Shown here: piece by piece, positions 12,126 to 28,156 of the stretch
How positions within the stretch are numbered: the stretch's first letter is position 1
Layout of the letters: each line of letters begins with the position of its first letter
Source of the DNA: Daedaleopsis sinensis
Taxonomy: Eukaryota > Basidiomycota > Agaricomycetes > Polyporales > Polyporaceae
Direction of reading: 5' to 3'
DNA length: 64,000 nucleotides
Assembly: GCA_033807695.1 (NCBI GenBank)
Contig: CM066305.1
Location: 1,736,001-1,800,000 of the forward strand
The notes under the pieces: generated by a model
Databases searched by the model: none
The model's input: only the letters and a program-made list of their open reading frames with translations
Told to the model about the DNA's origin: nothing
Made by a program: the position numbers and the translations under genes

Positions 12126-13517
12126 ACTCTTCGGTTTCGATGCTCAATGTAGGGCTATACGCGTGACGGCGATAGAATGTTCACGAATAACTCAGCCCAC
12201 CGGTCGGGCAGAGAAGTCTCATAATACCCCTAACGCTCGACGCCATTTCTATTGATCCGTACATGGTTATGCTCATCCAGCGGACCGAGGTCCTTCGAAT
12301 GGTTCAGACAATACCAACATCTTTGCGTCAGCCTATCTACTATGTTTCGAGTGATCGAGAACCCGACTGCGCTCACAACTGCGACAAAGAGCGATCCCAA
12401 CCCTTCCCGACCACATCAAAAGCGATTACCAACTGACATCTCGATAGCGAAATACTCACCATCTATCGCTCCTTGACAAATCCTATCTGGCACGAGGACT
12501 CGCCAGTCAATACCCTTCCAAGACCGTCAAATCGCAGCCAATGGGCATTCCCGGTGCCGCATCTGCCGGTAGAGAGCTTCCTTCGACGCCTTGCTCGCAA
12601 TGGCGCATATTCGCCGGGCGTCCGTATCCATGAACCTCCCATTAAGCATATCTATCACCAGCCGAGCTTCGCAATTCAAATTCTCGTGATCCAGCCACAC
12701 CAGAAGCCCTATCCGCCCAAGGCTGCCCAGGGTCGCTCAGCTCAGAGGAACCGCTGATGTGAGCGCACTGGCAGACTCCGGGGCGGCACATCCGCGCTAG
12801 TGTCTATGGGCAGGCGAAGAAGCGCGGTGCCGAATCCTTTGCTGAGATTGCGGGGAAGCCTCATGAGGCTGTAGCCGGAAAGATCGACTATCATTTGTTG
12901 TAATTTGTTAGGATGGCCAGCTAGAAGCCGGGGAGCGAGGGCGCAACATCACTTGCTAGGATCCAGAATACGCGACGGCTCCCGGAATGAGTACGGTATG
13001 TATGTGAGTGCGGAAAGAGTGCATATCGCACGGACCGTCGGCGGTACAATGCTCGCGATCCACCATGTCCGCTCACGTCGCGCCGGATCCATACAATTCA
13101 TATTGCAGGACGTAGTTCCTGACAGTACATACATTGTTAGCCGGATCGTTTACTTATAGTAGTTACTCAGACTGAGATCCCAGCTCGGTGTATACAGTCA
13201 GGTGAGCAGCTTGGGAACGACTTCTCAAGATCTCAAGGAGCTCGCGTACGACACCATGTGTGCGCTACCCCTTCAAACATCTCGGGCTATGTTCCGTTCG
13301 GCGTTCAATGCAGATAGGAAGTCGTAACGCGTGAATTCTGATAAGCGCGTATAGGGCACCATAAAGAACTACAGAGAAGCATTACTTAGACAAGCATTCC
13401 GAATTGCAAGATAACGATCAGTAGCAAGACAGGACAGAGACGATCGTAAGACACTCGTCGGTAAAAATACAGACGCGGATTGAGTGCTACAGTTACTGCG
13501 ATGATGCTGCCGAATTT
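12126..13517. other. gene-free stretch between the Dsc2-like gene and the eIF3d 3' end
   Basis: This contains 3' UTRs of the flanking convergent genes and a possible gene relic at 12282-12902. No intact exon set was found on either strand. Confidence 0.45.
12282..12902 (+). pseudogene. possible decayed gene
   Basis: One plus-strand phase carries several protein-like blocks interrupted by stops: DNTNIFASAYLLCFE then TGA at about 12352, then LRSQLRQRAIPTLPDHIKSD, then a further stretch to about 12630. A different phase ends with QAKKRGAESFAEIAGKPHEA and a TAA at 12900-12902. Splicing could not be arranged to remove the stops with credible donor and acceptor sites, so a pseudogene is more likely than an intact gene. 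The parent family is not recognised. Chance open frames remain possible. Confidence 0.25.
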
Positions 13518-15851
13518 TTACTCCCCATCGTCACCGTCGAATGCTGCCTCTTCCTCGTCCTCCTCCGCTGTGAACGCATTGGCAGGAACTGCATACAAAC
13601 GAAGCACCGGCTGTAAACCGAGCAGGTCAGCAAACATCCTTGGCACTGAAAGGACAGGCAGGAGATAACGGCAGGATTTTCGCTCAGTCTTAGTGGTGGG
13701 ATAATGATCCCGCGAGTCCCCTTGACCTGGCATGCAGATCATACTAGACCATCCCAGTCTGCCGAAACAGCTCCCGGATATGGTTCGATTAAAGCACCAG
13801 AAATAATGATGGGATCAGTGACACTGCTTTGGAAGGTCACCGCTGGAATCCTGATCAAATGACGTGACCACCAACAGATCGCAGGCAGGTTCGGACTTTA
13901 CGGTCCAGACACGAGGACGTGCAAGAAGGGGAAAAGACGATACGAGCAAAAATCACGCACCTTGTTCGGATCCTTCACGAGGACGTACTTGCCCTCGGGT
14001 TGTTTCATGCACATGTCCGCGACGGTACGCACAATGCCCCATCCGTTCGCGAGCGACACATTCAGCTGGGAGGCGAAGTCAGATGGCCGCGTTGAGGTTG
14101 TGCTCAGGACGACATGGCGAGTGTTATCCCGAGGGTTCACACGAGAGATCCAGCTAAGGAACGTAATGCATTAGCGTACCTGGGACCGGAGATAGGAGGT
14201 AGACACAACAGGACACGCACCCAATCTTCAGAGCGTCGGCGCCCGCAAGGACACTCTGTACAGTCCATTTCGCGAGCTTGCAACTGTTGTTTTTCATCTC
14301 CGTGGCCACAACGGCGCCGCGCTGAGAGTCAAGCTTGGTGCGCCAGTCGGGCGCACCACCGGCGCCCGGGGAGCGAGGGTCAAACTCGTTCAAGGCGCGG
14401 ATGGTTACAAGACCGCGACCTTTCTTAGGGTCCTGTCCGGGAGTATAAGCATCCACCTCTGTGCGCACACAGATCTTGATGTTTTCATCCTCAGTAATGC
14501 CCAGGTCGAAGACACGGTAGCGGTAGCCACACGACGCCAGAGGCTCCGTCTCATCCGGACCATAGAATGGATTCGGTTTGGAAAAGTCCACAGCGGGTGG
14601 AGGGGGGTTCTCGACTACTGTTTGGAAAGAGAAGTTCTGGTTGATGTAAGTAGCCTCCAGCGACAAAGAAGTGGCGGTATTGATAGTGGCGGTCTCTGGT
14701 ACAACAGGCTTCTCGTTTGGGTTATTCGGGTTCGGCGCAGTGGGGTCCTGTGGTGGGTCCGCCGCATTCTCGTTGACGGTGACCGTGTCGAATGGACCTC
14801 CGTCGCGCTTGTCGAAGAACAGCTTGTCTCCTTCGCGCACGACGACAATATCCCAGGGGTATACCGATCGAGGTGCGCACATGAGCACACTGAGGATGAC
14901 ATCGGTGGTGTAAATCGTCGCAGTGTCCTTCGCGGCGAGCTGCGGGGGTTGTGTGAGCACATTGATATTACATACTATAAGCCAAGTCTACTCACATCTT
15001 GAATGACCGGATCGTCGGACGTCGTGGGGTTGTACTTGATACGGTCAAGCAACTGCAGCGGCTTCTCGGTCCTCGTCGTGATGCGGTCGTAGGTTTTTTC
15101 GTAGGGGTAGACGCGCCCATATGTCTCACTAGAATGTTGTAAGTAACATGCTACGACCAACGATAACATTATCGCTCACAGGTCATCAGGATCGTCTACT
15201 TCAAGGCGCAGCTTCGCCAGACGATGGAACTCAATCTCCTCGAGCATCGCCCAATCAGGAGAGATTGCAACGGACGACTCCCTGGCGCGACCGTTCTGAG
15301 GATTTTGCGGGTCAACCCCGAGCATACAACCATGCAATCATGAGGAATGGACGCACCTTTTCCCAGTCTCTCCAGCCTCGCCTTCCACCACGCTGCCCAC
15401 CGCCACGGCCACCAGAGAAACCTCCCCTTCCACGGTTCTGACCGCCACCTCTTGAGTAGAATGCGCCTCCGCGTCCTGAAGACCTGCCCCGAGAGGGTCC
15501 GCCCCTGCGGACAACACCGGCCTTGCTGTCCACGAGCGAGAAACTAGACTCATCTTCGGCATGGAAATACGCGAATGCGCTTGCTGTTCCGCTGCCAAAT
15601 GCGGCCTGACCGTCGCGCCTTCCGCGACCTCCTGGGCCTCCCCCGCGTGTCTGTGTGGAAGATAAGCCCATGTTCATCGGACGGTTGTCGCCCGAGATGT
15701 CATTCCAGTCCGCGAACCGGCCGAGTTTGTCGGATTTTGAGTAGGGAGCATAGGGGATATCCTTGAACTTGAACTGAGCAGGCAAGTTAGACGATGACGG
15801 GCCCCAACCACCTTCAGGGTTGTCGTTGATCTGCGGGAGAGAGAAGGACAT
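13518..15851 (-). CDS. EIF3D: eukaryotic translation initiation factor 3 subunit D
   Basis: Six exons on the minus strand (15851-15357, 15295-15180, 15128-14996, 14939-14221, 14153-13961, 13610-13518) give 582 aa, the usual size for eIF3d. The N-terminus carries the conserved WGP and KFKDIPYAPYSKSDKLGRFA blocks, followed by an Arg/Gly-rich RGG region at about residues 115-160 that typically binds RNA. The rest is the compact cap-binding fold of eIF3d, with the MCAPRSVYPWDIVV and WTVQSVLAGADALKIG blocks, ending in an acidic tail (EEDEEEAAFDGDDGE). The protein acts in the 43S pre-initiation complex and, in animals, binds the cap of selected mRNAs. The last intron (13611-13960, 350 nt) is about six times the local norm. 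The gene shares a 128-bp intergenic promoter with IST3. Confidence 0.95.
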
Positions 15852-15979
15852 CTTGGGTACGCGATGTCGATGGTGGTGCAGATAGATACAAAATTTCGTA
15901 GGCGCCCAAGTGCGGGGCGTTCAATAGAATTGACGCGCACGTGGTGTACAAGGCGCCCAGCGCTCAGCCACTGACCACC
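15852..15979. promoter_or_regulatory. bidirectional promoter between eIF3d and IST3
   Basis: Only 128 bp separate the two divergent start codons, so the promoters and 5' UTRs must overlap. The 9-mer AGGCGCCCA, containing the palindrome GGCGCC, occurs twice in the same orientation at 15900-15908 and 15951-15959. The spacing and symmetry suggest a shared control site, which is inference only. Confidence 0.6.
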
Positions 15980-17140
15980 ATGAAGTAGGTAACATACAGC
16001 CTATGCGCGTTGGCAATCCGACTAACAATTGTTCGCAGTGTAGTGCGCGAGATTAACAAGATCAACGAGAGGGAGCTGGAGCTCGGGATATCAGGCTCGT
16101 GGCATGATGACTACAAGGGTGCGTGCAACTCTTCGACGCGTTCTCCTCGTGCTGAATATGTATGGCAGACTCCGCGTACATCTTCATCGGTGGCCTCCAT
16201 AGGGACTTGACTGAAGGGGACGTGATCACAATGTTCTCCCAGTGAGTTCCTCTAGATATATCTTACACCTCCATTCTAAGAAGACCAGGTATGGTGAAGT
16301 CATGGATGTCAACCTTCCTCGTGACAAGGAGACCGGCAAGACGAAGGGCTTCGGGTTCCTGATGTATGAGGACCAACGCTCGACAGTACTTGCTGTTGAC
16401 AACCTCAACGGGGCCAAGGTCCTAGACCGAACCCTCCGCGTAGATCACGTCAAGAATTATAAGCAGCCGAAGACCAAAGGCGATGACGGAGAATGGCAGG
16501 AGCCCGAGGAGCAGAGCCTCAATGCTAAGCCACAACTAGTAATAGGTAAGTCGTAGCCATGTGCATACTCCTATATCCTGTATACTGAAAGACCTATCAA
16601 TATCTAACAGAGGGAGAAGAGGTGTCAGATACATCCGAGTCCTCTGGCCCTGAGATTGACCCCGAGGACCCAATGCGTGACTACCTCATCGCGAAGCGGA
16701 AGGAAGAAAAGGCAGCTAAGAAAGGCAAGAAGTCTAAGTCCAAGCGGAAGCATAAGGACGAGACTCCCGAAGAGAAACGCGCCCGAAAGGAGCGCAAACG
16801 GCTCCGCAAGGAGAAGACGAAATCTGCAGGGATGAAAGGCGTGGAAGAACTGCTCAACTCACTCGTCGGAGGCGCTGCTCCTGGAGACCAGCGGCGTCGA
16901 AGTGCGTCTCCTAGGCGGTCTCGAAGTAAAACTCCCGTGCGTAACCGAGACATGGACGACCGGCGGCGCCGCGACTCTCCCGACAGAAGTAGAAGACGCA
17001 GCAGATCTCGCGACCGGTCCTCTCCCAGACGTGTGCCTTCTCGCAGTCGTACTCCACCATACCGTTCTCGCGACGATGACCGGCGAAGGCACCAGCATGA
17101 GGACGACTCCCCTCCCAGGGCACGGAGGGGGTATGCCTGA
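15980..17140 (+). CDS. IST3: U2 snRNP-associated RRM protein Ist3/RBMX2
   Basis: Five exons: 15980-15984, 16039-16118, 16169-16241, 16289-16545 and 16611-17140, giving 314 aa. The first coding exon is only 5 nt (ATGAA); splicing to 16039 restores the conserved N-terminus MNVVREINKINERELELG of this family. Residues about 30-115 form one RRM, with RNP2 (YIFIGG) and RNP1 (KGFGFLMYED). The C-terminal half is Lys/Arg-rich and then SR/DR-rich, as in spliceosomal proteins. Ist3 is a subunit of the RES complex (with Bud13 and Pml1), which acts in splicing and nuclear retention of pre-mRNA. The family is well recognised; the tail is longer than in yeast, as is usual in basidiomycetes and animals. Confidence 0.93.
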
Positions 17141-19344
17141 CGTTATCTGGCGGCTTGCCCGCATGGTCTCCCTCGGCTGTCGTCTGTCGCCCTTGACAGG
17201 CTATGCAATGGTTCGTGGCATGCTCAACCCTGTACTTGAGCTGACGGCTCATGGACCTGTCATACATTGCTCAGACGGATCTCCTCCATTCGGACCAGGA
17301 ATGATGCCCGCGTCCCTTGCGCACCGTCGGTCCGGGCGTCGCGCTCATAACCCACGCATCCTGTAACACTATCCCAAGCAAATTTCAATCGTGTCTCCCC
17401 GCGATTTTAGCGAACGCTCGTCGCTGCGGTCTTGCGAAATCGAAGCTGCCGCTTGGCTTGATGTACGTACGCCTGCACCTGTCATACAGACTGCATGTTC
17501 TGGACACTCTACCCGGCGGGCGAACGGCTGACACCTGTGGGAGGGCGGCGCGTGTCTTTCTTGCAGCAATTCTTGGCTTGCTAGCCCATAATCGCCGGCT
17601 GGTGCGAAACTCGACTTAACGAAATATGCTGACAGTTACACTGATCGCAGGATGGCCGTATGCCGCACGCCAGAAAGGCGCACTTCGGCCGTCTCGAGAT
17701 TTGAGCCAGCGTCGGAGGTGAAACCTGTACAGAGTCAGGCACTTCCTGTTCATGTTTGTTATCAGGGTTTCTCTCAGCGCTGGCGCAGGAGAGCCGACAT
17801 GGAGACGGTACTGAAGTGCGGGCTGTGTATGCTTCTCGGCGAACTGAGACTTGTTCCAGCTCTCGAGGTTGCACTAACTATTATTTTGAGGTGACTTGAC
17901 GCAGGCTCTGATATCATCTTCTACTACTACTTCGCAGCGCAATGGTCCGCGGAGCGTAGACGGAAGCAGAAGGCCGTGCGATGGGCCTCCATGCTAGACC
18001 GAATACCGCCGGCCTGATGAGATTTGATAAATGGCTAACGCCGGAGGCGATGCTGTGGGTGGTTTGTAAGTTCAGAGTTAGTACACCCACCCTTGTCCGC
18101 ATCATGCGCCTGACAGAACTCTATCGCAGCGCAAATATTAATGGCGTCGTGCGTGTCGGAACATGGAATTCAATATGAGCTCATCATCTGAGAATGAAGC
18201 AGTGTGACATTACCCACCGCCGCGGAAGCAAATAGGGGTCCGACTCGTCTGCAAGCGGTTGCTCTGTCGAAACTCTGTGACATCACCGAGTATCACCGTG
18301 CCCGGGCCGTCATCTTCCTCCGCTCTACAGCCAGCCCTATGGGACGACATCCTCCGCCTTCCTACTTCGACCCATCACGATGGAACCACTCTGCACTGGC
18401 TTGCGCAAGACAGCGTGTGAGCCTGCTCAGAGATACGAAGATGCTTTCGAGGACTCGTTCTGTGGCGGAACCGCGAAATCTTACGCCATCCCGTACCCAC
18501 ACCTTCTGACCCCAATCATGGACCCACTGCGCCAGGGAGAAGGCTGCATACATCTGGCGGCTGGCAGGGCAGCAACTTCTCCCGTCTCTCGGTGTGAGCG
18601 TATGTCCAACCCCCAGCGGCGTTGTGGTCAGAGTGAGCGGCGTTGTGGGCCGACTATGGAAGTGCACTCACGTCTGAGCTGTCCAATACGAGTATGGTTG
18701 GCTTGTGAACATGCCGATGAGCGGAGCGCCAGCAGTTGTGCACGACCGACCCTTGTCTGTCAAGCGTGCAGCTTGAGACAGTGGAGAGTGTCCCGAGACT
18801 CCCATGACGGAGCACCAAAAAGCGCTCTCTCCGTATACTTCCCCGCGTTGCTAAGTAGTAGCACGATGCTTGGCAGGCCTCAGGCCCCAGGGTCCACTTT
18901 TCTATTCGGAGGCTCAGAAGGAGCGGGTTTGGATAAACCTCTAAATATGCGTGAGCGCGATCTCCAGGCACTCCCGTTTGCCGATGCCATCGAGGTGGTA
19001 CCAGGCGTCGGGCGAACAGAGAGGGTCCTGATGAGCTAGCTACTTCTGTGAGCCCATGCTGGGCCCATGCCAACGTGACCTTCGCTCGACAGCGATTCTG
19101 AGAAGGCTGAACTTCGCCCACATCACGCGAGAGTTTGTGGAAGCACAAGCAAGAGGACGCTTCCTAGACCAGTGGTGGTTGCCATATGTCCTGCTGATAT
19201 ACACCGATGAACCTTATGCAGTAGTCATATCTGGGCCCAGCTAGTTCTGTACATGTATGAGAAGGATGAAACACCTATGTCTATGGCAATAAATATCTCA
19301 ATATATAGTCCAGCGTCCCAGTATCACCAATCGAACCTAGAAGA
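17141..19344. other. 2.2-kb stretch without a supported gene, probably decayed coding sequence
   Basis: Protein-like patches occur on the plus strand but cannot be joined into a gene. Examples are SDIIFYYYFAAQWSAERR at 17911-18016, FDKWLTPEAMLWVV near 18023-18067, YEDAFEDSFCGGTAKSYAIP near 18432-18500, and a patch with REFVEAQARGRFLDQWW at 19056-19244. Each ends in stops without plausible splice sites. This pattern suggests one or two decayed genes. No family is recognised. The left 200 bp is the IST3 3' flank and the right end the 3' flank of the beta-helix gene. Confidence 0.35.
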
Positions 19345-21220
19345 TCAATAGCGATGCATAGTATGGGTCGGTCTCGCGCGGTTCAATGCCCACCGACGAA
19401 TGAAGTATGTGAGCGCCGCCAGGGCTCCAACCCCGAGGACCACACCGACAGCAATGCCAGCCTTGGCACCACCGGTCAGGCCGGTGTCAGGAGACGATGT
19501 GCCAGGCGGCGTCGCTCCCGACGTCTGAGTGGGCGAAGGCAAGGCCGTCGAGCTCGGAGACGGTGGCGACGACGGGCTCCCACCGAAGGGCCAGAAATCG
19601 CCTCCTTCTGGTGGTACGATACATGTCAGGCTGTCCCCGTCGGGAATGACTTGGAAGCTGCTCTGGATGCTCGAGGACTGAACCGTGTTCTGGTCCTGAA
19701 CAAACGCGGCCGGTGTCGGGGTCGTGTCAGCCGTGCTGCAGTTGGGGCCCCGGGAACCGATGAACGATGTGTTCCCGATGAGTGCGTTGCCCTGCACCGT
19801 GAAGTTCAGGGCTGACGAGATTGCTATCCCGTAGCCAAAGGCACCGCTCAGCTGGTTGCTGAGGACTGTCCCTGAGGTGCTGACATTGTTTAGATAGCGG
19901 TCTCCAAACCACGTACGGGGTCCAATCGCAATACCGATCCTGACAGCGGTCAGCAAACGAGTTCCGTAACGCGCACAACATAGACCTACTTGATGATTGC
20001 GTCTTCATCATTCTCGCCCTTGGTATCCCCGGCCACCGCAGGGTCACTAGCAAACCCACCGTGTATGATGTTGTTCTGAACAACGGTACCAGTATAGTTC
20101 CCGTTCCAAGGATCGTAGTCGACCATATTAATTCCGCCAAGCAGTGTCATCTGGTCCGCCGACTGACTGTCAGATGTCAAGCGGTCAAGCATGACGCCAG
20201 ACGCACATTCTCCACCCAGATAGTGTTGCCCTCCACCACGGTCCCCGGCGCACCAAAGAGTACGATACCGCCATCCTGTACAGCACGGGTGAGCGTCGCG
20301 GCATGCTCCCGCATTACTATGCATGATCACTCACCGTAGGGTTGTTAACCATATTATTGCGGATGAGGCTGTTCTGGCAACTGACGCTGATGCCGTCTGC
20401 CCATTCCTGGAAGGTGTCCGATCCACACGGCCCAATATCGTTGTTCTGGACCGTGACATTGGTGCAGGAGAGTGCGCCCTCTGAGATGTGGAGGCACGAC
20501 CAGCTGCGCGGGTCGTAAGACCGAACAAACTCAATCAACTGGCCTGAGTTCGACCCCCCCATCTCGATGTTGGCGCCGCCCGCGGTTGGGGACGCGCCGC
20601 CGCGCGTTCCGTTGATCTACGTGAAACGGGAACTTTAACATCTTGTGCGCGGGCAGAGCCTAAGGAAGAAGTGTTTAACCTGGACATGGCGCAGCTTGAC
20701 CCCACTGCAGTTCTGACAGGTACCATCGACCGCCGTAGTATGACCTTGGCCGTTAGCCACTGGACCGGCGACCACAAACGTGGCGCGGTCATCTCCAACG
20801 GGATAGCCAACTGTGCTGATCTCCTGGTCGGGCGCAGCGAAGAGAATTGGGGCCTGGATGAGGTACTGTACGCCCGGGCACAGTGGAAGGGTGTATCCCG
20901 GACCGGACGAATTGAGTAGTGTGTTCAGTCGGTCCGTAAGAGTGTTCAAAGGGTCAGCAGGTTCGCAATCATCTCGAGCATGGATTTCCGAAGAAGACCT
21001 GTGAATGAGTAGAAAGACGCGATTATTAGTTTGGGGAGGTTCCCATGTCTCATTGTCGCAGGTAATGTAGTAGAGCCTACCGGGGAAACAATGTGTCCAT
21101 AAGATTCGGATTTGCTAGAACGCGTCTTCTGTGTTCGAGTAGAGCGGCACCTCGTGCATATGATACGCTAGATTGTGCCAGCAACAAAGCAACCATTCGA
21201 AAGAATGTTGAATAGTCCAT
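19345..21220 (-). CDS. secreted right-handed parallel beta-helix protein (pectate-lyase-like fold) with C-terminal membrane anchor
   Basis: Six exons on the minus strand (21220-21081, 20998-20680, 20616-20335, 20275-20207, 20150-19990, 19939-19345) give 521 aa. The start at 21220 gives a short hydrophobic N-terminus (MVALLLAQSSVSYA within the first 25 residues) that can act as a signal peptide; an upstream in-frame ATG at 21298 is also possible, so the first exon is the least certain part. The middle shows the repeating short strands, Asn ladders and NNxI motifs (VTVQNNDIG, LIRNNMVNN, VVQNNIIHGG) of parallel beta-helices. The C-terminus is a Ser/Pro/Thr-rich stalk followed by a transmembrane helix (about residues 480-505, GGAKAGIAVGVVLGVGAL) and a basic end. 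The fold is used by polysaccharide-active enzymes; no catalytic set was identified, so substrate and activity are unknown. Confidence 0.8.
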
Positions 21221-21947
21221 GAGGTGTAGTTCCTGTCCGCCACTGGTACTGGTGGAAACCCGGGTTCTTGAATTGACGAATAGAAATGGGAATCCCATGC
21301 CGCTTCAGTCCGTGTAGAGAAGTGAGACGAAAGGGAGGATAGGATACAAGACAATGGGAATAACGAGGCGGGCGCGAGGCCCTTGCAAACGTGCTGGCGC
21401 ATGTGAGGCCGTCGTCAAGCTTGATGCATTGATGTATGATGGGCGCCCGTGAAGGAACCTGCTAAGCGCTCACAGTACCAGTCGTGGCCGATCATATCAT
21501 ATCAGGTAACTGGAGAGTTGTCCACGTCTGCAAGTTCGCACAACGTTCTTCGCTCTTTGATTGAGTCTCAGGGAAAGGCGGTTTCATGATTGCAGACCAT
21601 CGGTCGAATAAACAATATGATGTAGGTGCGCGATACGGTAGTACATGATACAGAGTTGCTACTAATGAACAAGTGGAATACAAGGCGCGGTTGCGGACGA
21701 AGAGGTACCTGGGAAGAAACGAGCGAACGGATAGCCAAAAGAGTGCGAGACGAGTGTCCTGACGAACGGATTGCCATCCAACCTAAGGGGATTACCTGTT
21801 GCGACCGTAGGGAACCGATCCGTCACGAGGCAATTGTATCGTACGCCGCACGAAGGCTTGCTGCCTTCTCTATACTACGGAACACCAGTCGTTTGTCGGC
21901 CATGAACAGATCCTAAGACGGTCAGGAAAGCCACAGTGCAGTCGGCG
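21221..21947. other. intergenic, upstream of the beta-helix gene and downstream of the second poly(A) polymerase gene
   Basis: No exon is supported. It contains the promoter of the beta-helix gene and the 3' UTR of the upstream minus-strand gene. Confidence 0.5.
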
Positions 21948-24872
<2,925 letters not shown>

Positions 24873-25420
24873 GAAGAGACTTTTGTGCGGTGTGTGGTGA
24901 AGGAGAGGATGGGGATGGAGTGAGGCGGACGTGCGTACTCAGGTGTTCGTCCTGAGAGTGACGAACTTAACGGAACTTCAGCGGAGGCTTGCACTACGTC
25001 TTGCCGGCATTTGCCGCTGACACTAGACCGTGGGGCGCAGGTGCATCATGCATCAAGTTGGGCATTGACATTGCTCATGCGCTCAAAGCTGATCATGACA
25101 GCATGAAACGAGAAAATCAGCAGACAGAGTACCGGAGTGGATGGTGGAATAACTGATCATTGATGCGGTAGTGTACATGGATTTTGCGTGAGTAATAGTC
25201 TGAACAGTAAAGTAACAATCGAACCCGACATAAACTAAATTCCTGGCTCTAATGGCTTTCACGAAGTCCACAGACAGACAGACAAGTACACGAACGAAGG
25301 CAGGCTAGTGAGTGTGGCGCATATAGATAGGGTCAACGTACTGAGAGCATTGAGCCAGGACGATGAGGTGAAGGATCCGCGACGCGAGAATGCGAACTAA
25401 GACGTCTGCTGGGTAAGAGT
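24873..25420. other. 548-bp spacer between the tandem poly(A) polymerase genes
   Basis: It holds the 3' UTR of the upstream copy and the promoter of the downstream copy. No exon is seen. No direct repeat marking a duplication junction was evident by eye. Confidence 0.5.
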
Positions 25421-27941
<2,521 letters not shown>

Positions 27942-28156
27942 TATGCCAGGTAGACGAAGACGATGTAAGTGTAAGATGTGTGTGGGCAACGACGGTGGGC
28001 CGTGGTCGTTGGGTAAGAGGACAAGGCCGGAACTCGGTGCGACAATGACCAGCACTGAGACACGGCCATTGCCGAAGTCAGGCGCCTGCGCCATGGTCAC
28101 GATCTCGGCGCGTCTAGGGCCGGGATGGCCTTCACCACGCTCGACGTCGACCCCAT
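27942..28156. promoter_or_regulatory. bidirectional promoter between poly(A) polymerase and GatB
   Basis: The two divergent start codons are 215 bp apart. The perfect palindrome CAGGCGCCTG lies at 28079-28088; its core GGCGCC is also repeated in the eIF3d/IST3 promoter. A shared factor is a guess. Confidence 0.5.

Noticed and set aside
18654..19148. 164-codon minus-strand frame
   Set aside because: No family look, unlike codon use, and the opposite strand carries the more protein-like patches.
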